Assembly (NCBI GenBank): GCA_039807785.1
Contig: JBDHRX010000029.1
Location: 1-28,011 of the forward strand
Direction of reading: 5' to 3'
Length of the DNA stretch: 28,011 bases
Source of the DNA: Zeimonas sp039807785
Lineage (GTDB): Bacteria; Pseudomonadota; Gammaproteobacteria; Burkholderiales; Burkholderiaceae_E
The notes beneath the pieces were generated by a model, which saw only the letters and a list, made by a program, of their open reading frames with translations, was not told where the DNA came from and searched no databases. The position numbers and the translations under genes were made by a program. The first letter of the stretch is position 1, and each line of letters starts with the position of its first letter. Positions 8,200-16,016 of the stretch are shown one piece after another.

Positions 8200-8733
8200 G
8201 TGAAGCTGATCATCCTCGACCGCGACGGCGTCATCAACCACGACAGCGACGCCTATATCAAGAACCCCGGGGAATGGCAGCCGCTTCCGGGCAGCCTCGA
8301 GGCGATCGCGCGCCTGTCCCGGGCCGGCTACCGGATCGTCGTCGCCACCAACCAGTCGGGCGTCGCGCGCGGGCTGTTCGACCTCGCCGCGCTCGCCGCG
8401 ATCCATACCCGGATGCAGCAGGCGGTGAACGCCGCCGGCGGGCGCATCGACGCGATCTTCTTCTGTCCGCACGGTCCGGACGCGGGCTGCGCGTGCCGCA
8501 AGCCCCGGCCCGGATTGTTCCTCGAGATCCTCCGGCGCTTCAAGACCGCGCCGGCCGAGGTCCACGCGATCGGCGACCAGCTGCGCGACCTGGAAGCTGC
8601 CCATGCGGCCGGCTGCAGGCCGGTCCTGGTGCTCACCGGCAAGGGCGCCAGGACGATGCGGCACGGCGGCCTGCCGCCCGATACCGCGGTACGGGTCGAC
8701 CTCGCCGCGGTGGCCGCCGAGCTGGCCCCCTGA
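8200..8733 (+). CDS. gmhB: D-glycero-beta-D-manno-heptose 1,7-bisphosphate 7-phosphatase
   Basis: This is a HAD-superfamily phosphatase that removes the 7-phosphate of heptose bisphosphate in the ADP-heptose pathway for the LPS inner core. The nucleophile motif DRDGVIN (D7, D9) opens the protein, VVATNQSGVARG (48-58) is motif II, and the zinc loop C89-x-H91 with C97-x-C99 followed by RKPRPG is typical of GmhB. At 177 residues the length is normal. The start is GTG 8200, 15 bases after glyS. The stop overlaps the plsC start (TGATG). The glyS-gmhB-plsC order is, to my knowledge, common in betaproteobacteria. Confidence 0.95.
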   Translation: MKLIILDRDGVINHDSDAYIKNPGEWQPLPGSLEAIARLSRAGYRIVVATNQSGVARGLFDLAALAAIHTRMQQAVNAAGGRIDAIFFCPHGPDAGCACRKPRPGLFLEILRRFKTAPAEVHAIGDQLRDLEAAHAAGCRPVLVLTGKGARTMRHGGLPPDTAVRVDLAAVAAELAP

Positions 8734-9515
8734 TGAGCGGCGCCCGGGCCGCAGGGCTGGTGCTGCGCTCGGCCCTGTTCCTGCTGTTCCAGGTGGTCAC
8801 GGTGGCGCCGTACGCGCTGCTGTGCCTGCTGTGGTCGCCGCTGCCGCTGCACTGGCGCTACCGCCTCACGGTCGGATGGCCGCGGCTCGTCATCTGGGGC
8901 GCGCGCAGGATCGTCGGCATCCGCCACCGCGTGATCGGCGCCGAGCATCTCCCCGACGCCCCGGCGATCCTGCTGTCGAAGCACCAGTCGACCTGGGAGA
9001 CGCTGTTCTATCCGACCTGGATGCCGCGCGAGCTGTGCTACGTGTTCAAGCGCGAGCTGCTGTTCCTGCCGTTCTTCGGCTGGGGGATCGCCCTGCTCGG
9101 CATGATCCACATCGACCGGAGCCGCGGCAACGACGCGTTCGACCAGGTCCTCCGGCAGGGCGAGCGCAAGCTCGCCGAGGGACGCTGGATCATCCTCTTT
9201 CCGGAAGGCACGCGCACGCGCGCCGGCTCGCAGGGCAAGTACAAGACGGGGGGCGCGCGGCTCGCGGTGCGCACCGGTGCGGTGGTGGTGCCGATCGCGG
9301 TGAACTCCGGCGAGTGCTGGCCGCGCAGGCGATTCATCCTGCGCCCGGGACTGATCACGGTCTCGATCGGCGCGCCGATCGAGAGCACCGGCAAGACCCC
9401 CGAACAGTTGAACCAGGAAGTCGAAGGCTGGATAGAATCGGAGATGCGCCGGCTCAGCCCGCACCTGTATCGCAACGAAGCGGCCACGGCCGCGACGAAG
9501 GACCCGATCGCTTGA
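8733..9515 (+). CDS. plsC: 1-acyl-sn-glycerol-3-phosphate acyltransferase
   Basis: This is a 260-residue inner-membrane acyltransferase that makes phosphatidic acid from lysophosphatidic acid. An N-terminal hydrophobic segment (about 9-35) is followed by the acyltransferase fold. Block I reads KHQSTWET, so the catalytic histidine H84 is followed at +5 by Glu (E89) instead of the textbook Asp; I recall this HX4E variant from other betaproteobacterial homologues. FPEGTR (156-161) is block III and VVVPIAVN (184-191) is block IV. It overlaps gmhB by one base and the next gene by four. Confidence 0.93.
   Translation: MSGARAAGLVLRSALFLLFQVVTVAPYALLCLLWSPLPLHWRYRLTVGWPRLVIWGARRIVGIRHRVIGAEHLPDAPAILLSKHQSTWETLFYPTWMPRELCYVFKRELLFLPFFGWGIALLGMIHIDRSRGNDAFDQVLRQGERKLAEGRWIILFPEGTRTRAGSQGKYKTGGARLAVRTGAVVVPIAVNSGECWPRRRFILRPGLITVSIGAPIESTGKTPEQLNQEVEGWIESEMRRLSPHLYRNEAATAATKDPIA
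9408..9438 (+). promoter_or_regulatory. candidate promoter inside plsC for the YgjP-type gene
   Basis: TTGAAC (9408-9413) and TAGAAT (9433-9438) are 19 bases apart, a little longer than optimal. The -10 box lies within the codons ATA GAA TCG of plsC; ATA is a rare isoleucine codon in this GC-rich DNA, which hints at selection on the DNA. The predicted start near 9445 is about 67 bases before the next gene. Confidence 0.35.
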
Positions 9516-10381
9516 AACGTCCCCGAGAACGAACCGGCCGGCGGCCCGCTGCACCGGCCCGCGAAGCTTCCCCCCGCACGCAGCCCGCCGGCGACGCCGC
9601 GCTGCAGTTGTCCCTCCCGCTGTTCGATCTGCAACCCGCGGCGCCGCCCGCGCCGCCGCGCGCGAGCACCGGCCTGCGCGCGACGATGCTGTGCGAGCAA
9701 CCGGTCCACTACGAGCTGCGGCGCTCGCGCAGGCGCACGATCGGCTTCGTGATCGACGATCGCGGACTGCGCGTCACGGCGCCGCGCTGGGTCCCGATCG
9801 CCGAGATCGAGCGTGCGCTGCAGGAGAAGGCGCGCTGGATCCTGCGCAAGCTGGTCGAATGGCGCGCCTACGCGGCACGACGCGAACGGGTCTCGATCCG
9901 CTGGGAGCACGGCGCGTCGCTGCGCTTCCTCGGCGAAACGCTCACGCTCACGCTCGACCCCGGGGCGCGCGGCATCTCGCGCGAGGGCGACCGGCTGCGC
10001 ATCGGCCTGCCGCCGCAGGCCGGCGCCGAGCAGCTGCGCGACCGGGTCCAGTCCTGGCTGCAGGCGCGGGCCCGCGAGGTGTTCGCCGAGCGCATCCCGG
10101 TGTTCGCGTCCCGGCTGGGCCACGCGCCGACCCGCTGGGCGCTGTCGTCCGCGCGCACGCGCTGGGGCAGCTGCACGCCCGACGGCGCGATCCGGCTCAA
10201 CTGGCGCCTGGTGCATTTCCCGCTCGAGATCGTCGACTACGTGATCGCGCACGAGCTCGCGCACCTGCGCGAGCTCAACCACGGACCGCGGTTCTGGTCG
10301 ACGGTCGGCGAGCTGTTCCCCGATTTCGAACGCGCCCGGGCCTGGCTGCGCGACTTCCCCGACGACATGCCGGTCGGATAG
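9512..10381 (+). CDS. YgjP-like (DUF45) zinc metallopeptidase
   Basis: This protein carries the YgjP/SprT-like metallopeptidase domain: RRRTIGFVIDDRGLRVTAPRW (from residue 73), RWGSC (217-221), the zinc motif HELAH (247-251) and ELNHGPRFW (254-262), whose His257 is the likely third ligand. The family is widespread, cytoplasmic and of poorly known substrate. The TTG start at 9512 overlaps the plsC stop (TTGA) and gives 289 residues with a Pro/Ala-rich leader of about 60. ATG 9686 would give a shorter protein starting just before the conserved domain. I prefer TTG because relatives in this gene order tend to carry a Pro-rich N-terminus, but this is uncertain. Intact catalytic motifs suggest an active enzyme. 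Confidence 0.88.
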   Translation: MKRPRERTGRRPAAPAREASPRTQPAGDAALQLSLPLFDLQPAAPPAPPRASTGLRATMLCEQPVHYELRRSRRRTIGFVIDDRGLRVTAPRWVPIAEIERALQEKARWILRKLVEWRAYAARRERVSIRWEHGASLRFLGETLTLTLDPGARGISREGDRLRIGLPPQAGAEQLRDRVQSWLQARAREVFAERIPVFASRLGHAPTRWALSSARTRWGSCTPDGAIRLNWRLVHFPLEIVDYVIAHELAHLRELNHGPRFWSTVGELFPDFERARAWLRDFPDDMPVG

Positions 10382-10427
10382 GACCCGAGGAGCGCGAGCC
10401 CCCAACCACCGGACCGCGAGGCCAGTC

Positions 10428-10817
10428 ATGCGAATCCTGCACACGATGCTGCGCGTCGGCGACATGCAGCGCTCGATCGATTTCTACACGCGCCTGATGG
10501 GCATGAGGGTGCTGCGGACCACCGATCGTCCCGAACAGAAGTACTCGCTGGCGTTCGTCGGCTATGGCGACGAATCGAGCCATGCCGTCATCGAGCTCAC
10601 CTACAACTACGGCGTCGATCGCTACGAGCCGGGCACCGGATACGGCCACCTCGCGATCGAGGTGCCCGACGCGGCTGCCGCCTGCGAGCGCATCCGCGCG
10701 GGCGGCGGCGCGGTCACGCGCGAGGCCGGCCCCGTGAAGGGCGGCACCACGGTGATCGCCTTCGTCCAGGATCCGGACGGCTACAAGATCGAGCTGATCG
10801 AACGCGCGCCCGGCTGA
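10428..10817 (+). CDS. gloA: lactoylglutathione lyase (glyoxalase I)
   Basis: This enzyme converts the hemithioacetal of methylglyoxal and glutathione to S-lactoylglutathione, detoxifying methylglyoxal in the cytoplasm. The 129-residue protein is standard length and has all four metal ligands at the E. coli GlxI positions: H5, E56, H74 and E122. The short form without the extra loop of the zinc-type enzyme suggests a nickel-type glyoxalase I. It starts at ATG 10428, 46 bases after the preceding gene, so it may be on the same transcript. Its last 37 bases overlap the end of a gene on the other strand. Confidence 0.96.
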   Translation: MRILHTMLRVGDMQRSIDFYTRLMGMRVLRTTDRPEQKYSLAFVGYGDESSHAVIELTYNYGVDRYEPGTGYGHLAIEVPDAAAACERIRAGGGAVTREAGPVKGGTTVIAFVQDPDGYKIELIERAPG

Positions 10818-11296
10818 GGACGCAGGCGCAGCGCGTCGCGGGCGTTGCGCAACAGCAGCAGCAGCACGATCGCCAGCGCGATCCACTCCATGGCGAGGAC
10901 CACGCCGATGCCGGCGACCGGGCGCGGCGCGAACGCCCAGCGCCACCCCAGCAGCGCGGAAGGGGCCAGCACCAGCGCCGCCACCGTCGCGACGAAGTAG
11001 ACGCGCTCGCGCAGGCGCGCGAGATTGCGATCCTCCTGCAGCCGCCCGATCCGGGCCGCCGTGACGGCCGCGCCGCCGAGCATCAGCGCGAGGACGGTCA
11101 GGCCCGGATGCAGCATCGCCGCCCGCATCGTGCGCGCGGTCGACGCATCGGCAGCGACCATCGCCACCAGCGCCACCCCCAGCAGCCCGATACAGGCTGC
11201 GACCGCGAGCAGGCAGAACCCCTGCAGCGCCCGCAACATGAAGCGCCGCTCGCCGGCGGCGGCGCGTCCGCCCAGGGGTCCGGTGATATCGGCCAT
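10781..11296 (-). CDS. predicted four-helix inner-membrane protein, unassigned
   Basis: I do not recognise this 171-residue protein. It shows four hydrophobic segments (about residues 22-47, 65-83, 100-118 and 127-149), separated by a basic loop (RIGRLQEDRNLARLRERVY) and followed by a basic tail rich in Arg. The start ATG at 11296 has a near-perfect Shine-Dalgarno sequence (GGGAGGT) four bases upstream, rare in this window and good evidence that the gene is real. Its 3' end runs 37 bases into gloA on the opposite strand. It is downstream of rsmA on the same strand, but 91 bases with two hairpins separate them. No function is proposed. Confidence 0.7.
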   Translation of the reverse strand: MADITGPLGGRAAAGERRFMLRALQGFCLLAVAACIGLLGVALVAMVAADASTARTMRAAMLHPGLTVLALMLGGAAVTAARIGRLQEDRNLARLRERVYFVATVAALVLAPSALLGWRWAFAPRPVAGIGVVLAMEWIALAIVLLLLLRNARDALRLRPQPGARSISSIL

Positions 11297-11331
11297 TACA
11301 CCTCCCGGCGAACCGGCCGCTGCAGGAGCGA

Positions 11332-11382
11332 CCCCGCCGACCGGCGGGGCGCGTGCTGCCAGACTGTGCGCCGAATCGGCGC
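11332..11382. other. two adjacent stem-loops between rsmA and the membrane-protein gene
   Basis: CCCCGCC (11332-11338) pairs with GGCGGGG (11343-11349) around a 4-base loop, and GCGCC (11368-11372) pairs with GGCGC (11378-11382) around 5 bases. They lie just after the rsmA stop in the direction of its transcription. No T-run follows, so termination is possible but unproven; the remaining part of the 91-base gap holds the Shine-Dalgarno sequence of the next gene. Confidence 0.4.
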
Positions 11383-11387
11383 CTGCG

Positions 11388-12191
11388 TCAATGAGCCGGC
11401 GCGCCCCGCACCCGTGCCGCCAGGTCGATCCAGGTCGCCACGTCCAGGTCCTCGGGACGCAGCGCCGGATCGAGTCCGGGATCGGGCACCCCGTGCGCGG
11501 CGAGCCAGGGCAGCAGGGTCTTGCGGATCATCTTGCGCCGCTGCGCGAAGCCCGCCGCGAGCACCTCCTGCAGGGCCGCCGGGTCCTCGGCAGCGACGTC
11601 CCGGCGCACCGTCATCCGCACCACGGCCGACTCGACCGCCGGCGGGGGATCGAAGGCGCCGGGCGGCACGTCGAACAGCGCCTCCACTTCGTAGAAGGCC
11701 TGCATCAGCACCGACAGGCGCCCGAAGCTGCCGCCGCCGGGCGGCGCCGCGATCCGGTCGACGACCTCCTTCTGCAGCATGAAGTGCTGGTCCTCGACGC
11801 GCCCGCGAAACGCCAGCAGGTGCACCAGCAGCGGACTCGAGATGTTGTACGGCAGGTTGCCCGCCAGGCGCAGCCGCGGCGCGGCGTCGCCAGCCGGCTC
11901 GAGCGCCGCGAAATCGAAGCGCAGCGCGTCCGCCTCGTGCAGCGCGAGGCGTTCCGGCCCCCAGCGGCGGCGCAGCCGGGCCGCAAGGTCGCGATCGATC
12001 TCGACCGCATGCAGGCGGTCGACCCGCTCGAGCAGGGCCGCCGTGAGCGCCGCCAGCCCCGGGCCGATCTCGACGATCGCCTGCCCGGGGCGCGGATCGA
12101 TCGCCGCGACGATCGCGGCGATCACGGACCGGTCGACGAGGAAATGCTGCCCGAAGCGCCGGCGCGCGACGTGACCGGACACCGGGCGCAC
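11388..12191 (-). CDS. rsmA: 16S rRNA (adenine1518/1519-N6)-dimethyltransferase
   Basis: RsmA (KsgA) dimethylates two adjacent adenines in helix 45 of 16S rRNA late in 30S assembly. The 267-residue protein has the N-terminal RRRFGQHFL, the SAM-binding VEIGPGLAALT (motif I, 40-50) and the catalytic NLPY motif (112-115). A C-terminal helical domain includes the family's AQRRKMIRKTLL segment. Start GTG 12191 lies 7 bases after surA; a second in-frame GTG at 12182 gives an N-terminus closer to relatives (SGHVARRRFGQ) and may be the true start. No Shine-Dalgarno sequence is visible for either. It is the last gene of the lptD-surA-rsmA operon. Confidence 0.95.
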   Translation of the reverse strand: MRPVSGHVARRRFGQHFLVDRSVIAAIVAAIDPRPGQAIVEIGPGLAALTAALLERVDRLHAVEIDRDLAARLRRRWGPERLALHEADALRFDFAALEPAGDAAPRLRLAGNLPYNISSPLLVHLLAFRGRVEDQHFMLQKEVVDRIAAPPGGGSFGRLSVLMQAFYEVEALFDVPPGAFDPPPAVESAVVRMTVRRDVAAEDPAALQEVLAAGFAQRRKMIRKTLLPWLAAHGVPDPGLDPALRPEDLDVATWIDLAARVRGAPAH

Positions 12192-12198
12192 GGAGGTC

Positions 12199-13590
12199 CT
12201 AGCCCTCGAGCTTGTACTCGACGTAGGTGCGGTCGCGCAGCTGGCGCAGCCAGTCCTGGTAGTTCTCGTCGCTGCGGCGCTCGCGCAGCGCCTGGCGCGC
12301 GGCCTGGCGCACCCGATCGGGCGAGGCGGCGTCGGTGCGCCGCTCGATCACCTGGATCAGGTGCAGTCCGAACGGCGTGCGCACCGGCTCGCTGAGCTGG
12401 CCCGGCGCCAGCGCAGTCATCGCCTGCTCGAACTCGGGAACCGTGTCGCCCGGATAGATCCAGCCCAGGTCGCCGCCGCGGCCGGCGCTGCCGTCGGCCG
12501 AGTACTGGCGCGCGAGCTCGGCGAAATCGCCGGTGCCGGTCTCGACGCGCTGCCGGATGTCGCGCAGGCGTCGCAAGGCCTCGTCCTCGCCGAGGATCTC
12601 GTTGGGCCGGATCAGGATGTGGCGTGCATGCGTCTGCGTGACCGGCGCGCTGCCGATCGCCGGCGCGCCGGCGCTGCGCCGCTCGAGCAGCTTCAGGACG
12701 TGGAAACCCGCGGGGCTGCGCAGCAGCGGCGTGGCCTGGCCGGGCGCCAGTCCGGCCACTGCGTCGACGAACAGCTGCGGCAGGCGATCGGCGCTGCGCC
12801 AGCCGAGCGACCCGCCGCTCATCGCCTCGGGCGCATCGGAGAACGCGGCGGCGAGGCGTGCGAAGTCGTTGCCGCGCTGCAGCTGCCGGAGCAGCTCCTC
12901 GCCCCGCAGGCGCTGGCGCTCGATCTGCTCGGCCGTCGCCCCCTCGGGCACCGCCAGCAGGATCTGCGCGACGTGCAGCTCGGCGGCCGCGGCCGCCCCC
13001 TGCGGCTGCGCCGCGAGGAAGGCGTCGATATCGGCGTCGCTGACCTGCACCCGGCTGTCGACCTCGCGCTCGCGCAGGCGCCGGCGCAGGATCTCTTCGC
13101 GGACATCCTCGCGGAACTGCTCGAAGCTGGTGCCGTCGCGCTCGACGCGCTGGCGCAGCTGCGGCACCGTCATCCGGTTCTCCTGGGCGATCGAGGCGAG
13201 CGTCCGCTCGAGCTGGGGACCATCGACACGGATCCCGGCCTCGCGCGCCGCCTGCAGCTGCGCGCGATCGAGGATCATCCGCTCGAGCACCTGGCGCTCC
13301 AGCACCTCGGTGGGCGGTGCCTCGATGCGCTGCGCCCGCAGTTGCGCCTCGGCCACCTTCATCCGCGTCGCGAGTTCGCCGGCGGTGATCGCCTCGCTGT
13401 TCACGACGGCGACGATCCGGTCGAGCGGACGCGGCGTCGCGCCCGGCTGCGCCGTCGCAGGCGCGGGGACGACGAGCGCGACCAGCAGCGCCAGCGCGAT
13501 GGCCGGAATCGACGGCGCCCGGCGCGCCGTGGCCGGGCGCCGCTGGACGGGAGCGGCCGCTGCGGGACGGGAAAGCAGGTGTCGAAGCAT
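12199..13590 (-). CDS. surA: periplasmic chaperone / peptidyl-prolyl isomerase SurA
   Basis: SurA escorts unfolded outer-membrane proteins, LptD among them, across the periplasm. The 463-residue protein has a long basic N-terminal region and a signal peptide core (about 28-46, IPAIALALLVALVV) with likely cleavage after ATA at 47. The N-terminal chaperone domain (about 52-190) is followed by two parvulin domains (about 205-305 and 318-418); the second keeps the HARHILI and GGDLGW motifs. ATG 13590 overlaps the lptD stop by one base (TGATG); a GTG one codon earlier (13593) is the alternative. Length is normal. Confidence 0.95.
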   Translation of the reverse strand: MLRHLLSRPAAAAPVQRRPATARRAPSIPAIALALLVALVVPAPATAQPGATPRPLDRIVAVVNSEAITAGELATRMKVAEAQLRAQRIEAPPTEVLERQVLERMILDRAQLQAAREAGIRVDGPQLERTLASIAQENRMTVPQLRQRVERDGTSFEQFREDVREEILRRRLREREVDSRVQVSDADIDAFLAAQPQGAAAAAELHVAQILLAVPEGATAEQIERQRLRGEELLRQLQRGNDFARLAAAFSDAPEAMSGGSLGWRSADRLPQLFVDAVAGLAPGQATPLLRSPAGFHVLKLLERRSAGAPAIGSAPVTQTHARHILIRPNEILGEDEALRRLRDIRQRVETGTGDFAELARQYSADGSAGRGGDLGWIYPGDTVPEFEQAMTALAPGQLSEPVRTPFGLHLIQVIERRTDAASPDRVRQAARQALRERRSDENYQDWLRQLRDRTYVEYKLEG

Positions 13591-15941
13591 CACTCGTAGC
13601 CGAAATAGCGCGACGGCAGCTCGGGCCGGTCGTGGGGCAGGCGATAGCCCGGAATGTTCCGCCGCAATATACCAAACGGATCGGAGCCGATTCGGGCCAG
13701 GCCCTTGAGCTCGAGCTGGAGGAAGAACGCCGTCGTCGACTGGCCCTGGGCGGTCCGGAAGCGCTGCAGCACGAGACTGGTGCCCCAGCAGCAGGCGCTG
13801 TACTCGAGCCCGAGCACCGCCTCGATGACCCCGCGGTCATTGGGCACGCCGCTGATCGGGTCGACGCCCTTGCCGAGGAACGAGTAGTTCAGTCGCCCGA
13901 GCATCGTCCATTGGCGGGCGATCGGCCAGCGCCACGAGGTATCGATCTGCCCGAGCTCGTCGCGCCGGTAGCGTGCCCCGATGTTCAGGATGCGCCCGTC
14001 GGCCGGGAGGTAGCGCCACAGCACGGATGCGCGGGGAACGCCGCCGTCGCGCACGCTGTACTGGAGCCCGGCGTCGAAGTTCATGCCGCCCCCCAGGTCG
14101 CCGGCCGCCGCGAGCAGCACGTCGGAGCGCTGGTCGGTGGGCGGCGCCATGCCGGGGATCGTCGCGCGCTGCTGCGAAAAATAGAGGCGCTGGCCGACGG
14201 CGAAGCGAAAGCGCTCGGCGCCGGTCCCGGGATCGATCACCCGCGACACCGCCGCCGCGGTCAGCTGGTTCACATCCGCGATGCGGTCGTTCCCGATGAA
14301 GGTGTTCTCGGAGAACAGCTGGGCGAAGTTGAAGTCGGCCACGGTCGTGTCGAACACCGGCAGCCGCGACTGGTCGCGGTACGGCGTGCGCACGTAGAAC
14401 AGGCGGGGCTCGAGCGTCTGCGTGACGTCGCGGCCGAAGAAGCGCGCCGGCCGCTCGAACACCATGCCGGCGTCGATCGACCAGGTCGGCACGACCAGGC
14501 TGCTCGAGGCCGGCAGCGCGCCCGCGTCGTCGAGCTGGTAGCTGGTCGCGTGCAGCGACATCTTCGGCACGATCGACCAGCCCGGGCGCACGATCGGGAA
14601 GCTGACCTGCGGGTTGGCCACCACCCGCCAACCGTCGACCTGGCGGGCCAGCGGCGCGGCGAAGCGGGTCGCGTCGAGCACGGTGTCGACGTCGAAGCCG
14701 TGCACGTCGCGCAGCACGTTCCGGAGCTGCACCTGCGGCACGCGCTCGTACGGACCCGGGCGCGCGTCGAGAATCGCCTGCCACGACTGCAGGCTGAACA
14801 GCAGCGACCAGTCCCGGCCCAGCGAGCGCGACGCGCTGAAGGTCCGCGGCAGCACGCGCTGCGAGCTGTTCAGGATCGAACGGGAATAGTCGATGAAGTA
14901 GTCGTCGTCGGAGACGCCGCGCACCACCCAGTTCCCCGACCAGCCGGCCCAGTTGGTGAACGTGTTGTGCAGGTCGTAGTAATAGCGGCTGCTGTGCGTC
15001 TTCGGGTCCGACGGGTTCATCTCGAAGCGGACGCCGCCGAAATACGTGGGCTCGAGGTAGCGGAACTCGCCGCCGAGCTGCGCGCCGCGCCGGACGCTGA
15101 CCCCGGGATAGAAAGTGAAATCGCGGTTCGGGGCGATGTTCCAGTAGTACGGCACCACGACCTCGCCGCCGGTGCGCGAGTTGATCGACAGCGATGGCGC
15201 GAGGAACCCGCTGCGCCGCTCGTCCGAGAGCGGGAAGGTGAACACCGGCGCGCCGAGGATCTTCACGCCCTTGAAATACAGGCTGGCCGAGCGCCCGGTG
15301 CCGTCGCCGGCCGCTTCGTCGATCGTCAGCGAATCGCTGAGCAGCAGCCAGTCCGGAGCGTCCGGCTCGCAGGTGGTGTAGCTCGCCCGGATCAGCCGGG
15401 TGAGGTCGGGGCCGAGGAAATCGATGCGCTCGGCGCGGCCGCGTCCGCCGTACTGCGCGAACTCGTAGCTGGGCGTCGTGAACTGCCCCTGGTTCGCGTC
15501 GATCCTGAGCTGCAGCTGCGGGCCGGTGAAGACGCTGCCCTGTCGCGCGATCCGCACGTTGCCCACCGCCACCAGCTCGTCGTCGGCCTCGTAGTAGGTC
15601 AGCCGATCGGCCCGGATCACGGTGCCCGCCTTGCGAACCTCGGCGTCGCCCTCGAGGGTGGTCTCCCGCCCGGTCCGGCCGGACAGCCGGTCGCCGCTGC
15701 CGTATACCGGACGCCCCTCCCGGACCTCGGCGCGCTCCTCGCCGAGCCGCGGATCGAGCTTCAGGGGAAACGGGTCGACCCGGGATCCCGACACCTGCCC
15801 GGTCGGCGCTCGCCCCGCCGACGGCTGCGCCGCCGCGGGCTGCGGCGGGATCGCGGCGGCGCCGGCGAGCACGCAGGCGTACAGGCCGGCAGGCAGGCTC
15901 GTCAGGTGCGCGAGGATCGTGCGGATACGTGGCCGGCGCAT
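13590..15941 (-). CDS. lptD: LPS-assembly outer-membrane protein LptD
   Basis: LptD forms, with LptE, the outer-membrane translocon that inserts LPS into the outer leaflet. The 783-residue protein has a signal peptide (to about residue 39, AAAQ), an OstA/LptA-like periplasmic domain (about 85-185, with TTLEGDAEVRKAGTVIRAD) and a C-terminal beta-barrel (about 220-783). Cysteines visible in the mature protein are C191 (YTTCEPD) and the pair C717-C718. The more N-terminal cysteine that forms the second disulfide in E. coli is missing, so one interdomain disulfide is possible. It heads the operon lptD-surA-rsmA and is transcribed away from amgK. No Shine-Dalgarno sequence is evident at the ATG. 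Confidence 0.95.
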   Translation of the reverse strand: MRRPRIRTILAHLTSLPAGLYACVLAGAAAIPPQPAAAQPSAGRAPTGQVSGSRVDPFPLKLDPRLGEERAEVREGRPVYGSGDRLSGRTGRETTLEGDAEVRKAGTVIRADRLTYYEADDELVAVGNVRIARQGSVFTGPQLQLRIDANQGQFTTPSYEFAQYGGRGRAERIDFLGPDLTRLIRASYTTCEPDAPDWLLLSDSLTIDEAAGDGTGRSASLYFKGVKILGAPVFTFPLSDERRSGFLAPSLSINSRTGGEVVVPYYWNIAPNRDFTFYPGVSVRRGAQLGGEFRYLEPTYFGGVRFEMNPSDPKTHSSRYYYDLHNTFTNWAGWSGNWVVRGVSDDDYFIDYSRSILNSSQRVLPRTFSASRSLGRDWSLLFSLQSWQAILDARPGPYERVPQVQLRNVLRDVHGFDVDTVLDATRFAAPLARQVDGWRVVANPQVSFPIVRPGWSIVPKMSLHATSYQLDDAGALPASSSLVVPTWSIDAGMVFERPARFFGRDVTQTLEPRLFYVRTPYRDQSRLPVFDTTVADFNFAQLFSENTFIGNDRIADVNQLTAAAVSRVIDPGTGAERFRFAVGQRLYFSQQRATIPGMAPPTDQRSDVLLAAAGDLGGGMNFDAGLQYSVRDGGVPRASVLWRYLPADGRILNIGARYRRDELGQIDTSWRWPIARQWTMLGRLNYSFLGKGVDPISGVPNDRGVIEAVLGLEYSACCWGTSLVLQRFRTAQGQSTTAFFLQLELKGLARIGSDPFGILRRNIPGYRLPHDRPELPSRYFGYE
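13666..13671 (-). promoter_or_regulatory. weak candidate -10 element (TATATT) for surA inside lptD
   Basis: On the minus strand TATATT overlaps the codons GGT ATA TTG of lptD (FGIL). ATA and TTG are rare in this gene and stand out in a GC-rich context. The predicted transcript start near 13659 lies about 69 bases before surA. There is no matching -35, so this is a weak call. Confidence 0.2.
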
Positions 15942-16016
15942 GCGTCGCGCAATGGGTCGCGCGGGGCCTCGCGCGGTGCTGGGGAACCCGCCGGATCACG
16001 GGACACGGTGACGCCG

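Noticed and set aside
5947..8664. A 905-codon open frame on the minus strand opposite glyS and gmhB
   Set aside because: It mirrors strong synthetase coding sequence and shows the composition of an antisense shadow.
10781..11296. Assigning the membrane protein to DUF2721
   Set aside because: It is a small multi-helix protein of roughly similar size, but I could not identify the family's conserved pattern with confidence.
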